Shown in pieces: positions 1 to 6,548 of a DNA stretch of 9,548 bases. Source of the DNA: DATIXD01 sp035518875. Lineage in GTDB: Bacteria; Pseudomonadota; Gammaproteobacteria; Methylococcales; Methylococcaceae. Positions within the stretch are counted from its first letter, which is position 1; the number at the start of each line of letters is the position of its first letter. The notes under the pieces are model-generated. The model ran no database searches and was not told the DNA's origin. It saw nothing but the letters and a program-made list of their open reading frames with translations. The stretch covers positions 1 to 9,548 of the forward strand of contig DATIXD010000103.1 of NCBI GenBank assembly GCA_035518875.1, in the 5' to 3' direction. Position numbers and translations under genes: made by a program.

Positions 1-443
1 TCAGCCTTGCCCACAACCTGATTACAAACAACCTGAACGTGAGGTTGTACCAACATTTGCGCGGGACATCTTGCCGCGTGTTCGTGGCCGACGTGAAAGT
101 GCGGGTTGAAAAAGCCGACGCCTTCTTCTACCCGGATTTGCTAGTCAGCTGCGAACACCAAGACACGCACGAATATTACAGCAGCCGGCCCACCCTTATC
201 GTCGAGGTCGCCTCTCCCTCGACCGCCAAATTCGACGAAATGGATAAGCGCCTCGCCTACCAGACCCTACCCAGCCTCAAGGAATATGTCCTGATCGCTC
301 AGGACAAGCCGGAAGTACGCGTCTATCGCCGAGGAACGGAGGGGTGGGACATGGAACTGTTCAGCGAGGACGACAAAGTCAGGCTCGAGTCGGTCGGGTT
401 GGAAGTGCCGATCGCCGAGATTTACGAGGGCGTTGTGGACTAG
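1..443 (+). CDS. Uma2/DUF820-family putative nuclease, 5'-truncated by the window edge
   Basis: The frame is open from base 3 to the TAG at 441-443, giving 147 visible residues. A GTG at 39 could serve as a start, but the residues before it (SLAHNLITNNLN) continue the usual N-terminal Uma2 pattern of a histidine then an 'NL' helix ahead of 'LRG-x-C-x-V', so the true start is upstream and about 40 residues are missing. The PD-(D/E)xK-like core is visible: FYPDLL (Asp codon 135-137), VEVASPST (Glu codon 204-206), and DEMDKRLAYQ (Lys codon 246-248), which is the family signature. Uma2 proteins are predicted restriction-endonuclease-fold proteins, often in many copies per genome and mostly of unknown role. 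The gene ends 11 bp from the convergent GH1 gene and has no visible link to the hopanoid genes. Family assignment is confident; nuclease activity is only inferred. Confidence 0.85.
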   Translation, partial: SLAHNLITNNLNVRLYQHLRGTSCRVFVADVKVRVEKADAFFYPDLLVSCEHQDTHEYYSSRPTLIVEVASPSTAKFDEMDKRLAYQTLPSLKEYVLIAQDKPEVRVYRRGTEGWDMELFSEDDKVRLESVGLEVPIAEIYEGVVD

Positions 444-454
444 CGCGCCCCGAT

Positions 455-1816
455 CTATCCCAATTGCCACAATGCTGCGCCATTGGATTGAATGACACGC
501 GAATAGAACCTTGCGCTCGCCTTCGGCGTACGCTGCTGGCTGGCGAAATCAACATGCACGATGCCGAAGCGCTTGGAATAGCCGCAGCTCCATTCGAAAT
601 TGTCCAGCAGCGACCAAACGAAGTAGCCGCGCAGGTTGACGCCCTCTCGGATGGCTTCGTGGGCAGCGCGCAGATGATTGCGCAGATATTCGACCCGGCG
701 GGTATCCTCCACTAGCCCGTCAATCACCGGCGGGTCTGCGAAAGCCGCACCGTTCTCGGTGATGTACAGGGGAATATCCCCGTAACGCCGCTTGATCCAG
801 AGCAACGTTTCCTTGAGTCCCTCCGGAAACACTTCCCAACCCATTTCGGTATACTCTGCTCCCGCCTGCCGGACTGGTGTGGCGCAGACCGGTGGCGATA
901 GCGGGTCGGCCCGGTTCACCGAACGGGTGTAATAGTTGACGCCGAGAAAATCGAAAGGCTCCTGGATCAGGTTCATGTCCTCTTGCGGGAACTTAGGCCA
1001 GGCGTCGCCGAAGATTTCCGCCACCTCCTCCGGGTAAGCGCCGAAGAAAACCGGGTCGAGATACTGCCGGTTCATGTAGGCATGGCCACGGGCCATCGCC
1101 GCCCTGTCTTCCGGGGCGCTGGAGGCGGCGTACTTGGGCTCCAGGTTGACGACCAGGCCGATCTCGCCCCGGCCGTCGGCGCGGAAAGCCTGCACTGCCA
1201 TCGCATGCGCCCGCAGCAGGTTATGCGAAACCAGCGGCGTTTCCTTTAGCGAGGAATGGCCCGGCGCATGAACCCCGTGCAGATAGCCGCCGTCGGTCAC
1301 CACCCAGGGTTCGTTCAGGGTCGACCAGCGTTTCACCTTGCCCTCCAGCGCGCGGAACAGCGTGTGGGCATAATCGGCGAACCAGGCGGCGCTATCGCGA
1401 TTGACCCAACCACCCCGATCGTCCAGTGCCGCGGGCAAATCCCAGTGATATAGGGTCAAAAAAGGCTCGATGCCCGCCGCCAGTAGCGCATCGACCAGGC
1501 GCCGGTAAAAATCCAGGCCTTTAGGATTCACTCGCCCGCGGCCTGCCGGGAACACGCGGCTCCAGGAGACGCTGAAACGGTAGGCCTTGAGCCCCAGTAA
1601 TTGCATCAAGCGGATGTCATCGGGATAACGGCGGTAATGATCGCAGGCCAGATCGCCGGTATCGCCGTTGGCGATTACACCGGGCAGCCGGACGAACCGA
1701 TGCCAGTTGCTCGGCCCTGCGCCGTCGGCCAGGGGTGAACCTTCGACCTGATAGGCGGAAGTGGCGGAGCCCCAGAGGAATTCGGGAGGGAAATGGGATG
1801 TTTCGGCTGGGGGCAA
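455..1816 (-). CDS. Family 1 glycoside hydrolase (beta-glucosidase type)
   Basis: The 453-residue product is full length for GH1, a (beta/alpha)8-barrel family of retaining beta-glycosidases that release glucose or related sugars from beta-glycosides. N-terminal signature: FPPEFLWGSATSAYQVEG (residues 9-26). Acid/base: Glu169 in TLNEPW. Nucleophile: Glu354 in YITENG. Sugar-binding stretches: YHWDLP (123-128), NYYTR (294-298) and WSLLDNFEW (401-409). No signal peptide is seen, so it is probably cytoplasmic. The start is a TTG at 1816; no ATG or GTG fits before the FPPEFLWG motif, and the Shine-Dalgarno is weak. A strong terminator lies just upstream, so expression from the hpnH transcript should be low and a separate promoter, not recognised, is likely. 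The substrate cannot be told from sequence. It is convergent with the Uma2 gene. Confidence 0.95.
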   Translation of the reverse strand: MPPAETSHFPPEFLWGSATSAYQVEGSPLADGAGPSNWHRFVRLPGVIANGDTGDLACDHYRRYPDDIRLMQLLGLKAYRFSVSWSRVFPAGRGRVNPKGLDFYRRLVDALLAAGIEPFLTLYHWDLPAALDDRGGWVNRDSAAWFADYAHTLFRALEGKVKRWSTLNEPWVVTDGGYLHGVHAPGHSSLKETPLVSHNLLRAHAMAVQAFRADGRGEIGLVVNLEPKYAASSAPEDRAAMARGHAYMNRQYLDPVFFGAYPEEVAEIFGDAWPKFPQEDMNLIQEPFDFLGVNYYTRSVNRADPLSPPVCATPVRQAGAEYTEMGWEVFPEGLKETLLWIKRRYGDIPLYITENGAAFADPPVIDGLVEDTRRVEYLRNHLRAAHEAIREGVNLRGYFVWSLLDNFEWSCGYSKRFGIVHVDFASQQRTPKASARFYSRVIQSNGAALWQLG

Positions 1817-1829
1817 GTCTGTGCTCTGG

Positions 1830-1869
1830 AAACAAGACCGCCCGCCCCCACTGCAAGCGGGAGCGGGCG
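1830..1869 (-). terminator. Rho-independent terminator of hpnH
   Basis: Read on the minus strand, a 12-bp GC-rich stem (arms at 1869-1858 and 1850-1839, with two G-T wobbles) closes a 7-nt loop and is followed by the T-rich tail GTCTTGTTT (1838-1830). It begins 16 nt after the hpnH stop codon, where a terminator is expected. The plus-strand side has no T tract, so it looks one-directional. It ends only 13 nt before the GH1 start codon and so separates GH1 from hpnH transcription. Confidence 0.8.
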
Positions 1870-1885
1870 TTAGCGGGGCAAGGGT

Positions 1886-2995
1886 CTATTCTACCGCTTC
1901 GATACGGATAGCGGGACGCACCTTGACCCCGACTTCCGGCTGGGCTTCCCATTCCGGCGTGGGCTCGGGCGCCATCAGACCTTCGGTGCGGGGACCGCGC
2001 AGGGAGGCCCACAAGGCCTTGAGGGGGTTGCGAATGGCGTCTTCGGCGGCCGTCGCTTCAAAACCGCAGTGCGCCATGCAATTGGCACATTTCGGATTCT
2101 TCGAGTTACCGTATTTGTGCCAGGGGGTTTCATCCATTAGCGCCTTGAAGGAAGGCGCGTAGCCTTCGTCGACGAGGAGGTAACACGGTTTCTGCCAACC
2201 GAAGATGTTGCGGGTGGGATTGCCCCAGGGCGTGCAGTTATAGCTCTGATTACCGGCCAGAAAATCCAGGTACAGACTGGAATGGTTCAGTTTCCATTGG
2301 CGATTCTTGCCGGTCTTGAACACCTTGCGGAACAGCTCCTTGCTTTCCCGCATCTTGATGAAGATGTTCTGTAGCGGCGCATGCTCATAGCTGAAGCCCG
2401 GCGCGATGGTAACGCCCTCCACGCCGAGGCGCTTGGTGTAATCCAGAAATTCCGCCACCTCTTCCGCCGACTCGCCCTGGAACAGGGTGCAGTTGATGGT
2501 GACGCGAAAACCTTTCCGGATGGCCATCTCGATCACTTCCACCGCGCGGTCGAAAACACCGGCCTGGCAGACCGACGCGTCATGCCTTTCCCGGTTGCCG
2601 TCCAGGTGAATGGAAAAGGTCAGATAGGGAGAAGGCTTGTAGTCGTCCATCCTTTTCTTGAGCAATAAAGCGTTGGTGCACAGATAGACGTATTTCTTGC
2701 GCGCGACGATACCTTCCACGACCTGCGGAAGCTCCTTGTGCAACAAAGGCTCGCCGCCGGCGATGGATACGATGGGGGCGCCGCATTCGTCCACCGCGGC
2801 CAGGCAGTCCTCGACGCTCAGTCGGCGGTTGAGAATCTCGTCCGGGTAATCGATCTTGCCGCAGCCCGCACAGGCCAGATTGCATCGAAACAAAGGCTCC
2901 AGCATGAGCACCAGAGGATAGCGGCTCGCACCCTTCAGTTTTTGTTTGATCAGGTAGGACGCCACGCTAATCTGTTGACGTAATGGAACGCTCAT
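1886..2995 (-). CDS. hpnH: HpnH, radical SAM adenosylhopane synthase
   Basis: HpnH uses radical SAM chemistry to add a 5'-deoxyadenosyl radical to hopene (diploptene), giving adenosylhopane, the first step of side-chain extension to bacteriohopanepolyols. The 369-residue product has the radical SAM cluster motif CNLACAGC (Cys38, Cys42, Cys45), the SAM-binding GGEP (80-83), and the family's N-terminal RYPLVLMLEPLFRCNLAC stretch. The C-terminal half carries further conserved cysteines (Cys254, 271, 303, 306, 310, the last three in CANCMAHC). The tail after about residue 335 is Pro/Glu-rich and probably poorly ordered. The ATG at 2995 is supported by GGAG at 3007-3004, 8 nt upstream. It is divergent from the squalene synthase operon, with an inferred leader of about 210 nt, and ends in a strong terminator. 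Assignment is very secure; activity follows from the family. Confidence 0.97.
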   Translation of the reverse strand: MSVPLRQQISVASYLIKQKLKGASRYPLVLMLEPLFRCNLACAGCGKIDYPDEILNRRLSVEDCLAAVDECGAPIVSIAGGEPLLHKELPQVVEGIVARKKYVYLCTNALLLKKRMDDYKPSPYLTFSIHLDGNRERHDASVCQAGVFDRAVEVIEMAIRKGFRVTINCTLFQGESAEEVAEFLDYTKRLGVEGVTIAPGFSYEHAPLQNIFIKMRESKELFRKVFKTGKNRQWKLNHSSLYLDFLAGNQSYNCTPWGNPTRNIFGWQKPCYLLVDEGYAPSFKALMDETPWHKYGNSKNPKCANCMAHCGFEATAAEDAIRNPLKALWASLRGPRTEGLMAPEPTPEWEAQPEVGVKVRPAIRIEAVE

Positions 2996-3135
2996 ACATC
3001 TATCTCCAGGTTGGAACGTTGTTGAATCAAGGCGCCTCGCGCCGCTTCCTGTCCGATGTCATGCGGCCTTCCCCGCGGGGCCATACCACCCGACAAACCA
3101 AAATTTCCGAGGATTGCCCTTTTGAATTGCCCCAG

Positions 3136-3189
3136 AAAAAATCCCTTTGCGCACGGAATTTCTGCCGCCATATCCCCCGAGCCGTGCGC
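3136..3189 (-). promoter_or_regulatory. Attenuator-like hairpin in the hpnH leader
   Basis: On the minus strand GCGCACGG (3189-3182) pairs perfectly with CCGTGCGC (3156-3149) across a 25-nt loop. Seven bases later comes a run of six T (3141-3136). It lies about 140 nt before hpnH and inside the inferred leader. The stem plus T run resembles an early terminator, but the long loop and the gap before the T run make it weaker than the terminator after hpnH. It could also be a protein-binding site or chance. Confidence 0.3.
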
Positions 3190-3212
3190 GCGGGAAGATA
3201 TGTTAGAGCAAA

Positions 3213-3240
3213 ATTTTACACGGAGTTGTATTTTTCTCAA
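3213..3240 (-). promoter_or_regulatory. Candidate sigma70 promoter for hpnH
   Basis: The minus strand reads TTGAGA (-35, 3240-3235), a 16-bp spacer, then TAAAAT (-10, 3218-3213). Transcription would start near 3205, giving hpnH a leader of about 210 nt. It sits in the AT-rich core, which favours promoter function but also raises the rate of chance matches. Confidence 0.45.
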
Positions 3241-3261
3241 ATTTATTTGTTAATATACAAC
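3225..3261. repeat. 7-bp inverted repeat between the divergent promoters (possible operator)
   Basis: GTTGTAT at 3225-3231 and ATACAAC at 3255-3261 are perfect inverted copies with centres 30 bp apart, about three helical turns. They flank the hpnH -35 element and end 5 bp before the squalene synthase -35 element. A regulator bound to both half-sites could control both directions. Seven matching bases in AT-rich DNA can occur by chance. Confidence 0.25.
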
Positions 3262-3266
3262 AGGGC

Positions 3267-3294
3267 TTGACCTAAGAGCCAAACACGATAGACT
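3267..3294 (+). promoter_or_regulatory. Candidate sigma70 promoter for the sqs-shc-hpnG-hpnN operon
   Basis: TTGACC (3267-3272, five of six consensus) and TAGACT (3289-3294, four of six) are separated by 16 bp. Transcription would begin at about G3299/A3300, leaving a leader of about 150 nt before the squalene synthase start. It is the best match I see on this strand in the intergenic region. Confidence 0.5.
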
Positions 3295-3298
3295 CCCC

Positions 3299-3312
3299 GA
3301 TTTTTTTATGGA
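3299..3312 (+). promoter_or_regulatory. T7 run in the inferred initially transcribed region
   Basis: The sequence GATTTTTTTATGG begins where the candidate promoter would start transcription. Runs like this at +2 to +8 (for example the E. coli codBA and upp starts) allow slippage and UTP-sensitive reiterative transcription. Whether this happens here depends on the true start site, which is only inferred. Confidence 0.25.
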
Positions 3313-3436
3313 CTTAACAACATCTCGCGAGTCGGCGTTGGCGGCCCCCGATCATCCAGTACCTCATTCTAGTTCAGCTTGGGGAAGCGGCATTCGGCCA
3401 TGTGCACTCAAGGGTTTGCGAAGTCTTAAACCATGA
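3308..3436 (+). CDS. Possible leader ORF, 42 aa, overlapping a squalene synthase ATG
   Basis: The ATG at 3308 opens a 42-codon frame ending in TGA at 3434-3436. This TGA overlaps an in-frame squalene synthase ATG at 3433 in an ATGA arrangement typical of coupled translation. The peptide starts MDLTTSRESALAAPDHP and resembles nothing I know. There is no Shine-Dalgarno, and if transcription starts near 3300 the mRNA would be almost leaderless for this ORF. It could be a regulatory leader peptide or simply a chance frame. Confidence 0.2.
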   Translation: MDLTTSRESALAAPDHPVPHSSSAWGSGIRPCALKGLRSLKP

Positions 3437-3441
3437 AGGGA
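3436..3441 (+). promoter_or_regulatory. sqs: Ribosome binding site choosing the squalene synthase start
   Basis: AAGGGA lies 9 nt before the ATG at 3451. The alternative in-frame ATG at 3433, six codons upstream, has no Shine-Dalgarno before it (only GTCTTAAACC). The match is moderate, so 3451 is preferred, but 3433 stays possible through coupling to the upstream ORF that ends at 3436. Confidence 0.5.
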
Positions 3442-3450
3442 ACGGCCAAC

Positions 3451-4584
3451 ATGAACGGAAGCTATCCCGGGAACGAGTCGCCGGCGATCGACGCCCTGAC
3501 GGACGACGCCCTCCAGACGCGACTGCTTGACGGCGTTTCCCGCACCTTCGCCCTGACCATCCCCCAGCTGCCGGAGGCCTTGGCCAAGCCGGTATCGAAC
3601 GCCTATCTGCTGTGCCGCATTGTCGACACCATCGAAGACGAAGTAGCACTAAATTCGGCACAGAAACGCAAATTTTGCCAGCAATTCGTCCGCGTCGTCG
3701 CCGGCGCAGAAGCCCCGGAACGCCTGGTTACGGAACTCGCCCCCCTGCTCTCCAGTCAGACGATACCCGCCGAACACGAATTGATCCGGTTGATCCCCCG
3801 GGTGATCGCCATCACCCACAGCTTCGACCCGCCGCAGCGGGAGGCGCTGTCGCTGTGCGTCGAAATCATGGGCAAGGGCATGGCAGAGTTTCAGGACCGT
3901 GATCTGCGACACGGCCTGTCCAGCATGGACGAGATGAGCGATTACTGCTACTACGTCGCGGGGGTGGTCGGCGAAATGCTGACCCGTCTGTTCTGCCATT
4001 ACTCCCCCGAGATCGCAGCCCACCGCGACAGGCTGATGAAACTGGCGGTCTCCTTCGGGCAAGGACTCCAGATGACCAACATCCTTAAGGATCTCTGGGA
4101 CGATCATGCACGCGGCGTCTGCTGGCTCCCGCGGGATATTTTCCGGAACGTCGGATTCGACTTGAGCCAATTGAAACCCGGACATGACGATCCGAAATTT
4201 TGTGCGGGCTTCAAGGAATTAATTGGTATAGCCCACGGCCATCTGCGCAACGCCCTCGAATATACCCTGCTGATTCCGAGCCACGAAACCGGTCTGCGTG
4301 AATTCTGCCTGTGGGCACTGGGCATGGCGGTGCTGACCCTGCGCAAGATCAATCAAAACCCTTACTTCAGCCAGTCCGCCCAGGTCAAGATCAGCCGGCG
4401 CAGCGTCAAGGCCACCATCGCCGTCAGCCGCTTGACCCGGCGCAGCGATTTGCTTTTGAAAACCGTGTTTTATTTGTCGGGACGGGGGCTGCCTGCCGCC
4501 AATCGGCCCGTCTTGGCCCTCGAACAAACACCGACACTTGAGAAGCCATCCCACGTGAAACAAAGGAACCCTGACTCATGTTAA
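3451..4584 (+). CDS. sqs: Squalene synthase (farnesyl-diphosphate farnesyltransferase)
   Basis: It condenses two farnesyl diphosphates head-to-head to presqualene diphosphate and reduces this with NAD(P)H to squalene, the substrate of the next gene. Numbering is from the ATG at 3451 (377 aa). The two Mg-diphosphate motifs are DTIEDE (59-64) and NILKDLWDD (210-218). The stretch DYCYYVAGVVGEMLTRLF (164-181) matches the YCHYVAGLVG region of true squalene synthases. The C-terminal part FCLWALGMAVLTL...QVKISRRSVKA resembles the NADPH-side region of the eukaryotic enzyme. At about 380 aa it is longer than HpnC or HpnD (about 280-300 aa), which supports a one-enzyme synthase as known from Methylococcus capsulatus. 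The membrane anchor of eukaryotic enzymes is absent. An extended start at 3433 is possible. The stop overlaps the shc ATG by 7 nt. Annotation pipelines may call it generically phytoene/squalene synthase. Confidence 0.92.
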   Translation: MNGSYPGNESPAIDALTDDALQTRLLDGVSRTFALTIPQLPEALAKPVSNAYLLCRIVDTIEDEVALNSAQKRKFCQQFVRVVAGAEAPERLVTELAPLLSSQTIPAEHELIRLIPRVIAITHSFDPPQREALSLCVEIMGKGMAEFQDRDLRHGLSSMDEMSDYCYYVAGVVGEMLTRLFCHYSPEIAAHRDRLMKLAVSFGQGLQMTNILKDLWDDHARGVCWLPRDIFRNVGFDLSQLKPGHDDPKFCAGFKELIGIAHGHLRNALEYTLLIPSHETGLREFCLWALGMAVLTLRKINQNPYFSQSAQVKISRRSVKATIAVSRLTRRSDLLLKTVFYLSGRGLPAANRPVLALEQTPTLEKPSHVKQRNPDSC

Positions 4585-6548
4585 AAGAAGCCATAGCGAC
4601 TCCCGGTCTCGATTCCGCATTTCTCAGCGCTTACCAGCAATCGCCCTTGGATGGCGCAATCGAACGCGCCAAAGATCGATTGTTGAGCTTGCAACACGGT
4701 GAGGGCTACTGGGTTTTCGAGCTCGAAGCGGACTGCACGATTCCTTCCGAATACATCCTGATGATGCATTACATGGATGAAATCGACGAGGACCTGCAAG
4801 CCAAGATCGCCAACTTCCTGCGCGCCCATCAGAGCGAGGACGGCAGTTATCCCCTGTTCCGCGGCGGCCCCGGCGACATCTCTTGCACCATCAAAGCGTA
4901 TTACGCGCTGAAGATGGCCGGTGATTCCATCGACTCGCCACACCTGAAGAAAGCACGCGAATGGATTTTGGCCCAGGGCGGCGCGGCCAAAGCCAACGTC
5001 TTCACCCGCATCATGCTCGCCATGTTCGAGCAGATTCCCTGGCGCGGCGTGCCTTTCATTCCGGTGGAAATCATGCTGCTGCCCAAGTGGTTTCCGTTCC
5101 ACCTGGACAAGGTTTCCTACTGGTCGCGTACGGTGATGGTGCCGCTGTTCATCCTCTGCACCTACAAGGTCAAAGCGCGTAACCCGAAAAAAGTGCACGT
5201 GCGCGAACTGTTCGTCACTCCGCCGGAGCTGGAAAGAAATTACTTCTCCCATGTCAAGACGCCGCTGGGCAAGGCCATTCTGGCCGTAGAACGGTTTGGC
5301 CGCTCGCTGGAACCGCTGATCCCCGGCTTTGTCCGCAAGAAGGCGACGGAAAAGGCCAGGGACTGGTTCATGGAACGCCTGAACGGCTATGACGGCCTGG
5401 GCGCGATCTTCCCGGCCATGGTCAACGCCTACGAGGCGATGGACTATCTCGGCATTCCGCCCGACGACGAGCGCCGCCGCATTGCCCGTGAGTCCATTGA
5501 CCGCCTGCTGGTCATCAACGAGGACAGCGCCTATTGCCAGCCCTGCGTATCGCCGATCTGGGACACCGGCCTCGCCGCCCTGGCCCTGCAGGAAGTCGAC
5601 CAGTACGAGCAGGATCCGCAAACCCGTCAACAACTGAAAGATGCCCTGCGCTGGTTAGCCACCAAGCAACTTCGGAATGAGCCGGGCGACTGGCGGGTCA
5701 AACGTCCCAACCTGCCCGGGGGCGGCTGGGCCTTCCAGTTCGGCAACAGCTATTATCCCGACGTGGATGACGCAGCGGTTGTGGCTCATGCACTGGTGCA
5801 GTCCGGGGACGGCGAGTTCGATGAGCACGTCGAGCGCGCTGGGGTCTGGATCGCTGGCATGCAATCCAAAAATGGCGGCTGGGGCGCCTTCGACGCGGAC
5901 AACACCCATTATTATCTGAACCATATCCCCTTCGCCGACCACGGCGCCTTGCTTGATCCGCCGACTGCCGATGTCAGCGGTCGCTGCATCATGTTCCTCA
6001 GCAAACTGGTAGACCGACACCCGGAATACTGGTCCGTAATTGAACGGTGTGTCGACTACCTCAGAAAGGAACAGGAAGCCGACGGCTCCTGGTTCGGTCG
6101 CTGGGGCACTAATTATATTTACGGCACCTGGTCGGTGCTGATTGGATTCGAAGTGGCCGGCGTGCCTAAGGACGATCCCAGTATCCGCAAGGCGGTCGCC
6201 TGGCTGAAGAGCAAGCAACGCGCGGATGGCGGCTGGGGCGAGGACAACCTTACCTACCACGACGCCAGCCCTGAAAAGCGGGGAGAATTCCACACCAGCA
6301 CGGCCTTCCAGACCGGCCTGGCGCTGGTGGCTCTGCTTGCCGCCGGTGAAGCGGATGCGCCCGAGGTCGAAGCTGGTGTGAACTTTCTGCTCAAAAACCA
6401 GCAGGCCAATGGTTTCTGGAAGGACGAATGTTTCACCGCCCCCGGTTTTCCCAAGGTGTTCTATCTGAAATATCACGGTTACGACAAATTCTTCCCGCTC
6501 TGGGCCCTGGCCCGTTACCGCAACGAGCGCTACGCCGTCGCCGCGTGA
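4578..6548 (+). CDS. shc: Squalene-hopene cyclase
   Basis: It cyclises squalene to hopene and hopanol (diplopterol) at the membrane surface, the committed step of hopanoid synthesis. At 656 aa it is full length. The protonating DxDD motif is DVDD (395-398) in SYYPDVDDAAVV. QW repeats are visible at about 84-93 (QSEDGSYPLF), 429-438 (QSKNGGWGAF), 499-505 (QEADGSW), 547-553 (QRADGGW) and 608-614 (QQANGFW). The SWFGRWGTNYIYGTW block (504-518) and the C-terminal PGFPKVFYLKYHGY...PLWALARY are typical of Gram-negative enzymes. Oddity: the residue after DVDD is alanine, whereas many family members have threonine (DxDDT). The ATG at 4578 lies inside the end of squalene synthase (7-nt overlap) with AAAGGA (4562-4567) 10 nt upstream, so translation is probably coupled. 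The stop overlaps hpnG. Confidence 0.98.
   Translation: MLKEAIATPGLDSAFLSAYQQSPLDGAIERAKDRLLSLQHGEGYWVFELEADCTIPSEYILMMHYMDEIDEDLQAKIANFLRAHQSEDGSYPLFRGGPGDISCTIKAYYALKMAGDSIDSPHLKKAREWILAQGGAAKANVFTRIMLAMFEQIPWRGVPFIPVEIMLLPKWFPFHLDKVSYWSRTVMVPLFILCTYKVKARNPKKVHVRELFVTPPELERNYFSHVKTPLGKAILAVERFGRSLEPLIPGFVRKKATEKARDWFMERLNGYDGLGAIFPAMVNAYEAMDYLGIPPDDERRRIARESIDRLLVINEDSAYCQPCVSPIWDTGLAALALQEVDQYEQDPQTRQQLKDALRWLATKQLRNEPGDWRVKRPNLPGGGWAFQFGNSYYPDVDDAAVVAHALVQSGDGEFDEHVERAGVWIAGMQSKNGGWGAFDADNTHYYLNHIPFADHGALLDPPTADVSGRCIMFLSKLVDRHPEYWSVIERCVDYLRKEQEADGSWFGRWGTNYIYGTWSVLIGFEVAGVPKDDPSIRKAVAWLKSKQRADGGWGEDNLTYHDASPEKRGEFHTSTAFQTGLALVALLAAGEADAPEVEAGVNFLLKNQQANGFWKDECFTAPGFPKVFYLKYHGYDKFFPLWALARYRNERYAVAA

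Larger units (their letters stand above)
2996..3450. other. Divergent control region between hpnH and squalene synthase
   Basis: About 450 bp separate the two divergent genes. The core at about 3200-3260 is strikingly AT-rich for this GC-rich window and holds candidate promoters facing both ways. Towards hpnH the inferred leader contains several inverted repeats: arms 3149-3156 and 3182-3189; a perfect 10-bp palindrome CCCCGCGGGG at 3071-3080; and a 5-bp stem hairpin with a CTC loop at 3031-3043. ATTGCCC is repeated directly at 3113-3119 and 3126-3132. Towards squalene synthase there is a T7 run at the expected transcript start and a 42-codon open frame. Open frames on the minus strand (2992-3240) and plus strand (2983-3270) do not resemble proteins and are probably chance. 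Confidence 0.6.

Noticed and set aside
39..41. GTG as the true start of the Uma2-family gene
   Set aside because: The frame continues to the left edge with residues fitting the Uma2 N-terminal pattern, so the gene starts outside the window.
444..454. Terminator between the convergent Uma2 and GH1 genes
   Set aside because: The 11-bp gap and flanking gene ends show no stable stem followed by a T run on either strand.
2992..3240. Minus-strand 82-codon frame ahead of hpnH as a gene
   Set aside because: It covers the promoter and leader region, has no ribosome binding site I can support, and has a low-complexity product with no known relatives.
4581..5633. Minus-strand open frame of 350 codons
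   Set aside because: It is wholly antisense to shc, with no recognisable domain; long antisense frames are common opposite GC-rich genes.
5655..6476. Minus-strand open frame of 273 codons
   Set aside because: It is also antisense to shc and not protein-like.
6428..6544. Upstream extension of hpnG with an earlier start
   Set aside because: It lies inside shc, is Arg-rich and unlike the HpnG N-terminus. The GTG at 6545 gives the expected KTVGIVVALGDE beginning.
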